Positions 10,685 through 20,106 of a DNA stretch of 64,000 bases are shown piece after piece (the stretch's first letter is position 1; each line of letters begins with the position of its first letter). This DNA comes from Pseudomonas sp. AFG_SD02_1510_Pfu_092 (GTDB lineage Bacteria; Pseudomonadota; Gammaproteobacteria; Pseudomonadales; Pseudomonadaceae), in NCBI RefSeq assembly GCF_003331055.1, contig NZ_PUQD01000025.1:1-64000 (forward strand). The letters are read 5' to 3'. The notes under the pieces were generated by a model. It worked only from the letters and a program-made list of their open reading frames with translations. It was not told the DNA's origin and searched no databases. A program made the translations under genes and the position numbers.

Positions 10685-11626
10685 CTAACGCGCGCTGCTG
10701 TCGATGAAGCTCAGTGCCTGATACAGCATTTCCATGCGTGGCAAGCTGCAGCCGGCCGCGCGTGCCTGTGCCAGCGGCTCGGCATAGATGGCCTGCAGTT
10801 CCAGCGGGCGCTTGAGGGCATGGTCGTGGTACATGCTCGGCCAGTAGTCGGGCATGCGCTCGGTCACCTGGAACAGGTGTTCGGCATAACCCGCGGGCAA
10901 CACATGGCCACACGCCGCCGCGCCCTGCACCACCTCGGCCATCAAGGCCTGGATCAGCGCGCGGCTATGGCTGTCGGCCATCAGCGCCGTAGTGCTGGCG
11001 CCGAGCAGTACCGACAGGCCGTTGTAGGGCACATTCCACACCAGCTTTTGCCAGCGCGCCAACGCCAGGTTCGGCATGGCCTGCGACTCGATGCCCGCCG
11101 CCTGGAACAACCCGGCGCCTTCGCTGACCAGGGCAGCACCGCCACCAGCCGCCGGCCCGCTGTGATAGCCCAGGTTGACCGCCCCCAGCGCCTGGTGACG
11201 AATCACCCCGGGCGCCTGGCGGTTGACGCAGATGAAACACAGGCCGCCGAGCAAGTGCATGTCGCTGCGCAAGGCCGGGCGCAGCTGCTGCTCCACACCC
11301 AGGCCGTTCTGCAGCAGCACCACCTTGGCGCCCGGCGCGGCCGCCTGCACGATCAGCGGCGCCAGCTGGCCATTGCCGGTGGCCTTGGCGCCGACCAGCA
11401 GCCAGTCGCAGGGCGGCATGTCAGCAGCATTGGCATAGGCCTGCACCTTCATCTTCAGCGCGCCATGCTCGGCGCTGTCCAGCGCCAACCCCTGCTCACG
11501 AACCGTCTCGTACTCGCTGCGCAGCAGGAAATGCACATCGAAGCCGGCCCTGGCCAGCATCAACCCATAAAAGCCGCCGATGGCGCCGCTGCCGATGATG
11601 CCGATACGGGGGGTGTGCGAAAGCAT
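10685..11626 (-). CDS. 2-dehydropantoate 2-reductase (PanE/ApbA family)
   Basis: A 313-residue NADPH-dependent reductase. The N-terminal Rossmann motif GSGAIGGFYGLMLARAG (about residues 12-28) is followed by the C-terminal helical ApbA domain, with KLVWNVPYNGLSVLLG (about 197-212) containing the family's catalytic lysine. Genuine PanE makes pantoate for coenzyme A, but Pseudomonas genomes carry several paralogues, so this one may act on another ketoacid. The start at 11626 follows ACCTGGAGATCGTC. It is divergent from the DAHP synthase gene across about 230 bases. Confidence 0.8.
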   Translation of the reverse strand: MLSHTPRIGIIGSGAIGGFYGLMLARAGFDVHFLLRSEYETVREQGLALDSAEHGALKMKVQAYANAADMPPCDWLLVGAKATGNGQLAPLIVQAAAPGAKVVLLQNGLGVEQQLRPALRSDMHLLGGLCFICVNRQAPGVIRHQALGAVNLGYHSGPAAGGGAALVSEGAGLFQAAGIESQAMPNLALARWQKLVWNVPYNGLSVLLGASTTALMADSHSRALIQALMAEVVQGAAACGHVLPAGYAEHLFQVTERMPDYWPSMYHDHALKRPLELQAIYAEPLAQARAAGCSLPRMEMLYQALSFIDSSAR

Positions 11627-11745
11627 GACGATCTCCAGGTAAAAGTCAGCCCTCTTTATTACACAGGTTGGGCGGCGCCGGGCAGCCCATTCGCAGCGAG
11701 CAGCCGCGCGCGCGGAAAAACCCCGCATGGACGGGGCCAAGCCCA

Positions 11746-11774
11746 TTGTCGCGCCACCTGTAACGCGCTAAGGT
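11746..11774 (+). promoter_or_regulatory. Candidate sigma-70 promoter of the DAHP synthase gene
   Basis: TTGTCG (11746-11751) and TAAGGT (11769-11774) are 17 bases apart, about 85 bases upstream of the start codon. A GC hairpin (CCCCGCATGGACGGGG) lies just before the -35. Confidence 0.35.
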
Positions 11775-11857
11775 TCGGCTCCCCGCTGCGATTATTCTTG
11801 CTGCTGGGCCGCACGGGGATAGTTGGCGGCCGGCACCGTGACCTGACGAGTAACACG

Positions 11858-12934
<1,077 letters not shown>

Positions 12935-12942
12935 TCAGTCCA

Positions 12943-13065
12943 GAAAAAAGCGGGGCCGCCATGCGCCCCATCGCTGGCAAGCCAGCTCCCACATGTACAG
13001 CGTCATGCTTTGAATGTGGGAGCTGGCTTGCCAGCGATGGGGCGCGCAGCGGCCCCGCTTTTTTA
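12943..13065. terminator. REP-based bidirectional terminator
   Basis: AAAAAAGCGGGGCCGC on the left and GCGGCCCCGCTTTTTTA on the right pair around a nested REP inverted repeat (GCTGGCAAGCCAGCTCCCACA and its complement). The outer T-runs on both strands make this a good terminator for both aroF (plus) and the GNAT gene (minus), which converge here. Confidence 0.85.
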
Positions 13066-13078
13066 TGAAATCAGAAAC

Positions 13079-13360
13079 TCAGACCTTGCTCGAATGCCGC
13101 TGCTGGCGCTCCATGTAGCGCTCCACATACGAGCACGACGGAATCACCGTGTAGCCCATCTGTTCGGCGTACGCCAGGGCCCGTTCGGTCAGCGCCGCAG
13201 CGATCCCTCGGCCGCGCAGGGCGTTGGGCACGAAGGTGCGATAGATGTCCAGCGTCTGCTTGCCCAGATCCATGTACGTCAGATAGGCACGATGACCGTC
13301 CACATTGGTCTCGAACTGATGACCGGCCTGGTCATGGTGGATGGTCAGCGCTTCGCTCAT
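13079..13360 (-). CDS. Small GNAT-type N-acetyltransferase (YidJ/Gcn5-like)
   Basis: A 93-residue single-domain protein of the compact GNAT group (often labelled N-acetyltransferase, yjdJ-like). The core LTYMDLGKQTLDIYRTFVP leads into the acetyl-CoA loop RGRGIAAALTERAL (about residues 49-62). The tail SCSYVERYMER (about 76-86) is the conserved C-terminal signature of this subgroup. The start at 13360 follows AGGAGTAGTG. The substrate is unknown; small GNATs of this class may acetylate metabolites. It converges with aroF on a shared terminator. Confidence 0.85.
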   Translation of the reverse strand: MSEALTIHHDQAGHQFETNVDGHRAYLTYMDLGKQTLDIYRTFVPNALRGRGIAAALTERALAYAEQMGYTVIPSCSYVERYMERQQRHSSKV

Positions 13361-13866
13361 CACTACTCCTCGCAGGTCTTCTCGGCAGACCCATACCTTA
13401 ACCGATGGTGGTTTATCCGGCACAGAATCCTCTACGCCACCTGTTGCCCCTTCGACCTCCGGACGTTTGCAATCGTTCGGCTGTTCTGGCACTCACAAGA
13501 TAGTAGGCGCCGCAGGCGGGATTGCTCAAGGTGGTGGCGGTTAAAAATGGCTGGAACGGTGCCACAGCGACTCTTGCATGAGGCCCGGCAGCCACCGGAT
13601 GTACCAGGACTTAAGACGCTGAAGGACAGTTAAAGTCACCGTTAGTTCAGCAAAAAAGTTCCCGCACTACAATCGCTTGCGCACCCTGCAGGTTTTTTTC
13701 ACAGACGTGTCGCAAATCTTGTCGGAACGACGTCAAGCAACATTTTTTTTGCAGTTCTTGCGCTTAGTCAGTTTACTTACTACAAGTAATGGGTACTATG
13801 TACGCCGGCCAGTTTCTCTTTTCCGAGAGATGGCTATTTAATAGAAAGTCCTTGAAGGGGAACACG
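13361..13866. other. 506-base intergenic region upstream of oprI
   Basis: I see no convincing gene here. Short open frames have poor start sites and no family resemblance. The last 150 bases are AT-rich with T-runs (about 13692 and 13744) and carry the oprI promoter and leader. The rest may hold the promoter of the GNAT gene. Confidence 0.5.
13772..13799 (+). promoter_or_regulatory. Candidate oprI promoter
   Basis: TTTACT (13772-13777) and TACTAT (13794-13799) are separated by 16 bases and lie about 60 bases before the RBS of this very highly expressed gene. AT-rich DNA upstream could act as an UP element. Confidence 0.45.
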
Positions 13867-14118
13867 ATGAACAACGTTCTGAAATTCTCTGCTCTGGCTC
13901 TGGCCGCAGTTCTGGCTACCGGTTGCAGCAGCGTATCCAAAGAAACCGAAGCTCGTCTGACTGCGACTGAAGACGCAGCAGCTCGCGCTCAAGCTCGTGC
14001 TGACGAAGCCTACCGTAAGGCTGACGACGCACTGGCAGCCGCTCAGAAGGCTCAGCAGACCGCTGACGAAGCCAACGAGCGCGCTCTGCGTATGCTGGAC
14101 AAAGCCAGCCGCAAGTAA
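13867..14118 (+). CDS. oprI: Major outer-membrane lipoprotein OprI
   Basis: An 83-residue murein lipoprotein. Its lipobox is LATGC, with the lipidated cysteine at residue 20, followed by a helical region rich in alanine with heptad spacing that forms a coiled coil. It ends in K after ASR, the residue joined to peptidoglycan in Lpp-type proteins. GAAGGGGAACACG precedes the ATG. The codon choice is strongly biased (GCT, CGT, AAA), unlike its neighbours, as expected for one of the most abundant proteins. A strong terminator follows, and an L,D-transpeptidase lies next to it on the other strand. Confidence 0.97.
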   Translation: MNNVLKFSALALAAVLATGCSSVSKETEARLTATEDAAARAQARADEAYRKADDALAAAQKAQQTADEANERALRMLDKASRK

Positions 14119-14140
14119 TAATCCTCACGGATTGTTATGG

Positions 14141-14172
14141 AGCCGACCCACTTGTGGGTCGGCTTTTTTATT
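14141..14172 (+). terminator. Rho-independent terminator of oprI
   Basis: GCCGACCCA-CTTG-TGGGTCGGC followed by TTTTTTAT, 24 bases after the oprI stop. Confidence 0.92.
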
Positions 14173-14202
14173 GCCTGCGCACAAGGCAAACACGCCAGAC
14201 AG

Positions 14203-14232
14203 AAACAAAAAGGCCTGCACTAAGGCAGGCCC
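14203..14232 (-). terminator. Rho-independent terminator of the L,D-transpeptidase gene
   Basis: On the minus strand, GGCCTGCCTTAGTGCAGGCC is followed by TTTTTGTTT, about 20 bases after the stop codon of the transpeptidase gene. Confidence 0.85.
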
Positions 14233-14250
14233 TGATGCGTCGCATAAACC

Positions 14251-15228
14251 CTACTGCAGTTCTGGCGGAATGCTCGACACCATGGGTGCGCCACCCTGGT
14301 TTTCGGTCGGTACGGCAATCTCTACCGGCATGCCATCTTCCGCGGCCACCACATCACGCACCATATCCCAGTTCATGCGCAGGTTGTTGGCCAGGTCTTC
14401 GCGCTTGAGCAAGGCGTTGATAACGGCAGTGTGTTTATCGACCACCGACGGATTACCCTGGTCGTCCAGCGGCGTGTGCGCCTCCAGATAGACCTTGCCG
14501 CCGCTGATGCCGAACTTGTAGGGCTCGTTGATGATGCGCACCGGCGTACCCACCGGCACCATCTTCGACAGTTCCAGCACGTTGTTGTTGAGCATGCGGA
14601 AGCAACCGTGGCTGGTACGCATGCCAATGCCGAACTTCTTGTTCGAACCGTGGATCAGGTAACCCGGCACGCCAAGGGTGAACTTGAACGGCCCCAGCGG
14701 GTTGTCCGGGCCGGCTGGCACCACGCTCGGCAGGATGTCGCCGTCGGCGGCGTGCTCGGCGCGGATCGAGGCTGGCGGGGTCCAGGTCGGGTTCGGCGTC
14801 TTGGCGGTGATCTTGGTGTTGGCGATCGGCGAACCCCAACCCTCACGACCAATGCCCAGCGGGAAGGTATGCACCACGTTCTGCCCTTTCGGGAAGTAGT
14901 ACAGGCGATACTCGGCCAGGTTGATGACGATGCCTTCACGCGGGCCCGGCGGCAGGATGTAGCGGGTCGGCAGGATGATTTCGGTGCCGGCGCCCGGCAG
15001 CCACGGGTCGACGCCCGGGTTGGCGGCGATCATTTCCAGGTAGCCGAGGTCGTTGGCAGTGCCGATATCGGCGAAGGTGTCCTCGTACTTTGCCTTGATC
15101 ACCTGCACCTGGCCGATGATGTCTTCACCGGGTGGTGGCAGTGGCAGCTCCAGCGCAGCAGCAGGGCCTGCTACCAGCAGGGCGGCCAGGGACAGGCTAC
15201 GGGTGACGGCAGGAAAGCGCGGCAACAT
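14251..15228 (-). CDS. L,D-transpeptidase (ErfK/YbiS/YcfS family)
   Basis: A 325-residue exported protein. The signal peptide spans about residues 1-25 (ending PAAALE), then a LysM-like segment (about 40-90), then the YkuD catalytic domain. The catalytic signature is HGSNKKFGIGMRTSHGCFRM (about 198-217), with the histidine and cysteine of the SHGC motif intact. It forms 3-3 crosslinks in peptidoglycan or attaches the Lpp-like lipoprotein to it. The neighbouring oprI, on the opposite strand, is a plausible substrate. The start follows AAGGATTTACCGG. Confidence 0.92.
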   Translation of the reverse strand: MLPRFPAVTRSLSLAALLVAGPAAALELPLPPPGEDIIGQVQVIKAKYEDTFADIGTANDLGYLEMIAANPGVDPWLPGAGTEIILPTRYILPPGPREGIVINLAEYRLYYFPKGQNVVHTFPLGIGREGWGSPIANTKITAKTPNPTWTPPASIRAEHAADGDILPSVVPAGPDNPLGPFKFTLGVPGYLIHGSNKKFGIGMRTSHGCFRMLNNNVLELSKMVPVGTPVRIINEPYKFGISGGKVYLEAHTPLDDQGNPSVVDKHTAVINALLKREDLANNLRMNWDMVRDVVAAEDGMPVEIAVPTENQGGAPMVSSIPPELQ

Positions 15229-15339
15229 CCGGTAAATCCTTCGAAAGGTGGGTCAAGAGAATCGATTGTACACCTGCGCCGATACAAGCGGGAGGCATTG
15301 CTGCCATGCAGGCGTTTCAGATGATGAAAGGCGCGGCGT

Positions 15340-15630
15340 TCAGCCCCCGTGCAACTCCGGCCACACCGGGCGCATGCCGCGCCGCTGGGCATCGAGGATG
15401 GCGCGGCACAGGTCACACAGGCGGCCGTCCCGGTAGATCGAGCGCGGCACCCCGGACCAGCGCGGTTGCGCCGGCAGCAGGCCGCCACACAGGGTACGGT
15501 CGACCGGCACGCCCAGTTCGAGCTGGCGCGCCACCAGATGGACGCGGATTTCCTGGCAGGCGAACAGGTCGAGCTGCTCATCAGGCTCGATCAGTTGGTA
15601 GGCGTACAGGGACCAGGCAGGGCGCGGCAT
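15340..15630 (-). CDS. Conserved hypothetical protein with four cysteines
   Basis: About 96 residues if started at 15630; a start at 15660 adds ten. Neither has a good ribosome binding site. The protein has no signal peptide or membrane segment. Cysteines occur at about 25, 48, 72 and 75, the last two as CDLC, followed by a helix; this could be a small zinc site. I do not recognise a named family. It precedes the ldt gene on the same strand with a gap of about 110 bases. Confidence 0.6.
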   Translation of the reverse strand: MPRPAWSLYAYQLIEPDEQLDLFACQEIRVHLVARQLELGVPVDRTLCGGLLPAQPRWSGVPRSIYRDGRLCDLCRAILDAQRRGMRPVWPELHGG

Positions 15631-15688
15631 CGGGGGCACTCGAAACGGGGGGCGCAACATTAGCCGAAAGCCGGCGCCGTTTAAAGCG

Positions 15689-16294
15689 TCACAGCAAGGG
15701 TTTTATCGCCGGCCAGGCATTTTCCAGCAGGCGCTGTTGGGCGGCCTGGGCCGGATGGATACCATCAGCCTGCATCAGTTCAGGCACGCCCCCTACCCCC
15801 TCGAGGAAAAACGGCACCAACGGTACCTGTTTTTCTGCCGCCAGCTGTTCATAGGCCTGGGCAAACGCGGTGGTATAGCGCACGCCGTAATTGGGCGGCA
15901 GGCGCATGCCCAGCAGCACCACCTTGGCACCGGCCTTGCGCGCGCTCTCGATCATCGAGGCAAGATTTTGTTGCAATTGCGCTGGCGGCTGCCCGCGCAG
16001 GCCGTCGTTGCCGCCCAGCTCCAGTACCACCAGGCTCGGCTTGTGTGCTGCAAGCAGCGCCGGCAGCCGCGCCTGGCCACCGGCACTGGTGTCGCCACTG
16101 ATCGATGCGTTGACCACCTTGTCATCGAAACCTTCATCCTTCAGACGGGCCTGCAACAACGACACCCAGCCCTGGCGGGTATCCAGGCCAAAACCGGCGC
16201 TGATACTATCGCCGACAACCAGCAGTGTTCCCGCCGCCGCGCTCTGGGCCAGGCAACACAGGGCCAGACCGGCACTCCACCACCACACTCGCAT
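15689..16294 (-). CDS. tesA: Arylesterase / lysophospholipase TesA-like (SGNH hydrolase)
   Basis: A 201-residue periplasmic SGNH/GDSL esterase. The signal peptide is about residues 1-22. Block I, VVGDSISAGFG, carries the nucleophilic serine; block III is LELGGNDGLRG; block V, ADGIHP, carries the Asp-His pair near residue 180. The frame continues upstream but conservation begins at MRVWWW, preceded by TGGAGAATCCG. Its start codon and that of the divergent ABC gene are only ten bases apart. TesA hydrolyses acyl esters and acyl-CoAs. The same tesA-ybbA-ybbP grouping occurs in E. coli. Confidence 0.92.
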   Translation of the reverse strand: MRVWWWSAGLALCCLAQSAAAGTLLVVGDSISAGFGLDTRQGWVSLLQARLKDEGFDDKVVNASISGDTSAGGQARLPALLAAHKPSLVVLELGGNDGLRGQPPAQLQQNLASMIESARKAGAKVVLLGMRLPPNYGVRYTTAFAQAYEQLAAEKQVPLVPFFLEGVGGVPELMQADGIHPAQAAQQRLLENAWPAIKPLL

Positions 16295-16304
16295 CGGATT
16301 CTCC

Positions 16305-16988
16305 ATGGGCCCCAGCATTCTCGTTGCGCAGCACCTTAGCAAAGTGGTCCCCAGCGCGGAAGGTGACCTGACCATCCTGCACGCTTTGTCCCTCGACCTG
16401 GCCCAGGGCGACAGCCTGGCCATCGTCGGCGCCTCGGGCTCGGGCAAGTCGACCCTGCTTGGCCTGCTCGCCGGCCTCGACCAGCCCAGCGCCGGCAAGG
16501 TCATCCTCGCCGGCCACGACCTGGGGCCGCTGGATGAAGACCAGCGGGCGCGGGTGCGCGCCGAACACGTGGGCTTCGTGTTCCAGTCGTTCCAGCTGCT
16601 CGACAGCCTCAACGCCCTGGAAAACGTCATGCTGCCGCTGGAGCTGGACGGCCGTCGCGATGCCCGCGAACAGGCGCGCACCCTGCTCGAGCGGGTCGGC
16701 CTGGGCAAACGCCTGAGCCATACCCCGCGCCAGCTGTCGGGCGGCGAACAGCAGCGGGTGGCCATCGCCCGCGCATTCGCCGCGCAACCGGCAGTGCTGT
16801 TCGCCGACGAACCCACCGGCAACCTCGACAGCCACACCGGCGAGCGCATCAGCGACTTGCTGTTCGAACTGAACAAAGAGCGCGGCACCACCCTGGTGCT
16901 GGTGACCCATGACGAACGCCTGGCGCGGCGCTGCCGCCGCCAGATCCGCCTGGACGCGGGCCGCCTGGTGGCCGCGGTGGAGGCCTGA
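16305..16988 (+). CDS. ybbA: ABC transporter ATP-binding protein YbbA
   Basis: A 227-residue ATPase of the LolD/MacB class. The Walker A is GASGSGKST (about residues 41-49), the Q-loop FQSFQLLD (about 92), the signature LSGGEQQRVAIARA (about 142-155) and the Walker B LFADEPTGNLD (about 164-174). It pairs with the FtsX-type permease encoded next, whose ATG overlaps its stop (ATGA at 16985-16988). The substrate is not known; lipids or periplasmic acyl compounds are suggested by the divergent esterase TesA. The upstream part of the open frame overlaps tesA and is not conserved. Confidence 0.92.
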   Translation: MGPSILVAQHLSKVVPSAEGDLTILHALSLDLAQGDSLAIVGASGSGKSTLLGLLAGLDQPSAGKVILAGHDLGPLDEDQRARVRAEHVGFVFQSFQLLDSLNALENVMLPLELDGRRDAREQARTLLERVGLGKRLSHTPRQLSGGEQQRVAIARAFAAQPAVLFADEPTGNLDSHTGERISDLLFELNKERGTTLVLVTHDERLARRCRRQIRLDAGRLVAAVEA

Positions 16989-19495
16989 TGACCCACATGC
17001 CGCTGTCCCGCCTGTGCGGCCTGGCCCTGCGCCAGTTGCTGCGTGATGTTCGCGCCAGCGAAGTGCGCGTGCTGTTTTTCGCCCTGCTGGTGGCGGTCGC
17101 TGCCAGCACCGCCATCGGCTATTTCGGCGCACGCCTGAACGGTGCCATGCAGCTGCGCGCCAGCGAGTTCCTTGGCGCTGACCTGGTGCTGCAAGGCAGC
17201 GCCCCGGCCCGCGAGGCGCAGCTAGTCAGCGGCAAGGCGCTTGGCTTGCGTCACGCCCAGGTGGTCGAGTTCACCAGCGTGGTTGGCGGCGACAATGGCA
17301 TCCAGCTGTCCAGTGTCAAGGCGGCCGATGGCGCCTACCCGCTGCGCGGGCAGGTGCGCAGCGCGCCGGCGCCCTATGCCGCCGAAACCGCGGGCGGCGG
17401 CCCGGCGCCTGGCGAGGCATGGGTCGAGCCGCGCATGCTGGCGGCCTTGGGGCTGCAGGTGGGCGACAACATCGATGTGGGCATGAAAACCCTGCGCATG
17501 AGCCGCGTGCTGACCTACGAACCGGACCGCGCCAACAATTTCTACAGCCTTACCCCCCGGGTGATGATGAACCTGGCCGACCTGCAAGCCACCGGTGTGA
17601 TCCAGCCGGGCAGCCGGGTCACCTATCGCGACCTGTGGCGTGGCGATGCCGACGTGTTGGCCCAGTACCGCGAATCATTGAAAAAGGACCTGGCCGCCAA
17701 CCAGCGCCTGCGCGATACCCGCGATGGCAACCAGCAGATCGGTGGCGCCCTGGGCAAAGCCGAACGCTACCTGAACATGGCCAGCCTGGTTGCGGTGCTG
17801 CTGGCCGGCGTCGCCGTCGCCCTGTCGGCCAGCCGCTATGCCGCACGCCGCCTGGATGCCAGCGCCCTGCTGCGTTGCCTGGGGCTATCGCGCCGCCAGG
17901 CGCTCGGCCTGTACTGCGCGCAATTGGCCATGCTCGGCCTGGTCGCCGCGCTGGCCGGCGCCCTGCTCGGCTGGCTGGCCCAGCTGGGCCTGTTCCGCCT
18001 GCTGCACGGCCTGCTGCCCAGCGTGGTGCCGGCAGGCGGCGTGGTCCCGGCGCTGGCCGGCATCGCGACCGGGCTGGTTGCGCTGGCCGGCTTCGCCCTG
18101 CCCCCCATCGCCGCTCTGGGCAAGGTGCCGCCGCTGCGCGTGCTGCGCCGCGACCTGCTGCCGATACCGCCCAGCAGCTGGCTGGTGTATGGCGCCGCCC
18201 TACTCGCCTTGGGCCTGATCATGTGGCGCCTGAGCCTCGATCTGCTGCTCACCTTCGCCCTGCTTGGCGGCGGCCTGGTCGCCGCGCTGCTGCTCGGCGG
18301 CCTGCTGCTGCTCGGCTTGCGCAGCCTGCGCCGGTTGCTGGGCGGGGCGCCGCTGGCCTGGCGCCTGGGGCTGGGCCAGCTGCTGCGCCACCCCACGGCT
18401 GCCGCCGGCCAGGCGCTGGCCTTTGGCCTGATCCTGCTGGCCATGGCCCTGGTCGCTTTGTTGCGTGCGGAACTGCTCGATACCTGGCAAGCGCAGCTGC
18501 CCAAGGATGCACCCAACCATTTCGCCCTGAACATCCTGCCGGATGACCGCGAGCCGTTCGCCCAGCATCTGCAGCAGGTCAATGCGACCTCGGCGCCGCT
18601 GTACCCGGTGACTCCCGGGCGCCTGGTGCAAATCAACCAGCAACCGGTGCAGCAGGTGGTCAGCAAGGATTCGGCAGGCGAGCGCGCCGTGCAGCGCGAC
18701 CTCAGCCTGACCTGGGCGGCCGAATTACCCGAAGGCAACGCGCTGACCGCCGGCCACTGGTGGCAGGCGACGCCGAGCGACAGTGAAATTCCCGGTGTTT
18801 CGGTGGAGGCGCAACTGGCTACCAGCCTGCACCTGAAACTGGGCGATCTGCTCACCTTCGACATCGGCGGCCAGCAGCGCCAGGCCCGGGTCAGCAGCTT
18901 GCGCAGCGTACATTGGGACAGCTTCCAGCCGAACTTCTACATGATCTTCCAGCCCGGCACCCTGCAAGGGTTGCCGACCACCTACCTGACCAGCTTCTAC
19001 CTGGCGCCGGGCCACGACGTTGAGGTAGTGGCACTGTCACGAGCATTCCCGGCGGTGACCATTCTGCAGGTGGACGCTTTGCTCGAACAGTTGCGCAGCA
19101 TCCTCGCCCAGGTGACATTGGCGGTGGAGTACGTATTGCTGTTCGTCCTGGCGGCCGGGCTGGCGGTGTTGTTCGCCGGTTTGCAGGCGACCCTGGACGA
19201 GCGCATCCGCCAAGGCGCCCTGCTGCGCGCACTGGGCGCGGCGCGCCCCTTGCTGGTCAAGGCGCGGCGGATCGAGTTCGGTTTGCTGGGTGCGGTCAGC
19301 GGGCTTTTGGCGGCAGTCGGGTGTGAGCTGATTACCCTGGTTCTGTATCGCTATGCCTTCGACCTGCAATGGCGTCCACATGCCTGGTTGCTGATGTTGC
19401 CGCTGGCCGGGGCGTTGCTGGTGGGCGGTGCGGGCGTGCTGGGGACGCGGCGGGCTTTGAATGCCAGCCCGTTGGCGGTGTTACGCGACAGTTGA
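16988..19495 (+). CDS. ybbP: FtsX-family ABC transporter permease YbbP
   Basis: An 835-residue inner-membrane protein. One N-terminal segment (about 23-45) is followed by a large periplasmic domain (about 46-255). Membrane spans cluster at about 260-290, 310-345, 350-370, 390-460 and 475-495, a second periplasmic domain lies around 500-705, and three closing spans lie at about 710-825. The duplicated FtsX layout with two extracytoplasmic parts is typical of YbbP. These systems are mechanotransmitters rather than classic importers. It is translationally coupled to ybbA. A REP pair follows the stop. Confidence 0.9.
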   Translation: MTHMPLSRLCGLALRQLLRDVRASEVRVLFFALLVAVAASTAIGYFGARLNGAMQLRASEFLGADLVLQGSAPAREAQLVSGKALGLRHAQVVEFTSVVGGDNGIQLSSVKAADGAYPLRGQVRSAPAPYAAETAGGGPAPGEAWVEPRMLAALGLQVGDNIDVGMKTLRMSRVLTYEPDRANNFYSLTPRVMMNLADLQATGVIQPGSRVTYRDLWRGDADVLAQYRESLKKDLAANQRLRDTRDGNQQIGGALGKAERYLNMASLVAVLLAGVAVALSASRYAARRLDASALLRCLGLSRRQALGLYCAQLAMLGLVAALAGALLGWLAQLGLFRLLHGLLPSVVPAGGVVPALAGIATGLVALAGFALPPIAALGKVPPLRVLRRDLLPIPPSSWLVYGAALLALGLIMWRLSLDLLLTFALLGGGLVAALLLGGLLLLGLRSLRRLLGGAPLAWRLGLGQLLRHPTAAAGQALAFGLILLAMALVALLRAELLDTWQAQLPKDAPNHFALNILPDDREPFAQHLQQVNATSAPLYPVTPGRLVQINQQPVQQVVSKDSAGERAVQRDLSLTWAAELPEGNALTAGHWWQATPSDSEIPGVSVEAQLATSLHLKLGDLLTFDIGGQQRQARVSSLRSVHWDSFQPNFYMIFQPGTLQGLPTTYLTSFYLAPGHDVEVVALSRAFPAVTILQVDALLEQLRSILAQVTLAVEYVLLFVLAAGLAVLFAGLQATLDERIRQGALLRALGAARPLLVKARRIEFGLLGAVSGLLAAVGCELITLVLYRYAFDLQWRPHAWLLMLPLAGALLVGGAGVLGTRRALNASPLAVLRDS

Positions 19496-19501
19496 GGGTT
19501 G

Positions 19502-19612
19502 CCGGTGCCGGCCTCTTCGCGGGTAAACCCGCTCCCACAGGTAATGCATTACCCTTGAAGGTAACGCGCGACCTGTGGGAGCGGGTTTACCCGCGAAGAG
19601 GCCAGGCCTGGC
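19502..19612. repeat. REP inverted pair between ybbP and greB
   Basis: GGCCTCTTCGCGGGTAAACC with CGCTCCCACAGGT on the left pairs with ACCTGTGGGAGCGGG and TTTACCCGCGAAGAGGCC on the right. The two 33-base arms are almost exactly complementary. It separates two convergent genes. Confidence 0.85.
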
Positions 19613-19621
19613 AACACAGGA

Positions 19622-20095
19622 TCACTGATCGTAACTGATGCTGTTCACATACCAGGTCGCTTCACCGGTAGGCGTGTGGACCACCACCTCATCACCCTCT
19701 TGCTTCTTCAGCAGGGCGCGGGCCATGGGCGAGTCGATCGAGATGTAGTCATTGCGCCCGTAGATTTCGTCATAACCGACAATGCGAAACTTCAGGGTCT
19801 CGCCCTCGTCGTTCTCGATTTCCACCCAGGCACCGAAAAACACCTTGCCCTCCTGCTGCGGCGAGTAAGCCACCACCTTCACATCTTCAAGGCGCTTGCG
19901 CAGGTAACGCACCCGGCGGTCGATCTCGCGCAGCAATTTCTTGTTGTACTGGTAGTCGGCGTTCTCGCTGCGATCACCCAGCGACGCCGCCCAGGCGACC
20001 TTCTGGGTGATCTCCGGGCGGTACACCCGCCACAGGTGGTCCAGCTCTTTCTTCAGCGCCTCATGGCCTTGCGTGGTGATGATGTTGGTACTCAA
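19622..20095 (-). CDS. greB: Transcription elongation factor GreB
   Basis: A 157-residue protein with the N-terminal Gre coiled coil (about residues 8-75, including ASLGDRSENADYQYNKK) and the C-terminal FKBP-like domain (about 85-155). It stimulates RNA polymerase to cleave backtracked RNA. The acidic tip residues D-x-S-E-N-A are present. The start codon is TTG: the sequence AGGAG-CGCGCTG-TTG places a strong RBS at the right distance, and the protein then begins STNIITTQGHE as in other pseudomonads. It is 11 bases after the small gene upstream. Confidence 0.93.
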   Translation of the reverse strand: MSTNIITTQGHEALKKELDHLWRVYRPEITQKVAWAASLGDRSENADYQYNKKLLREIDRRVRYLRKRLEDVKVVAYSPQQEGKVFFGAWVEIENDEGETLKFRIVGYDEIYGRNDYISIDSPMARALLKKQEGDEVVVHTPTGEATWYVNSISYDQ

Positions 20096-20106
20096 CAGCG
20101 CGCTCC

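Noticed and set aside
10640..11857. Long N-terminal extension of the DAHP synthase frame
   Set aside because: It runs antisense to the panE-like gene; family similarity starts at 11858.
13420..13600. Possible small genes upstream of oprI
   Set aside because: Frames lack RBSs and overlap on both strands; nothing resembles a family.
16295..17194. 300-residue N-terminal extension of the TesA frame
   Set aside because: Antisense to ybbA and ybbP; a proper signal peptide and RBS start at 16294.
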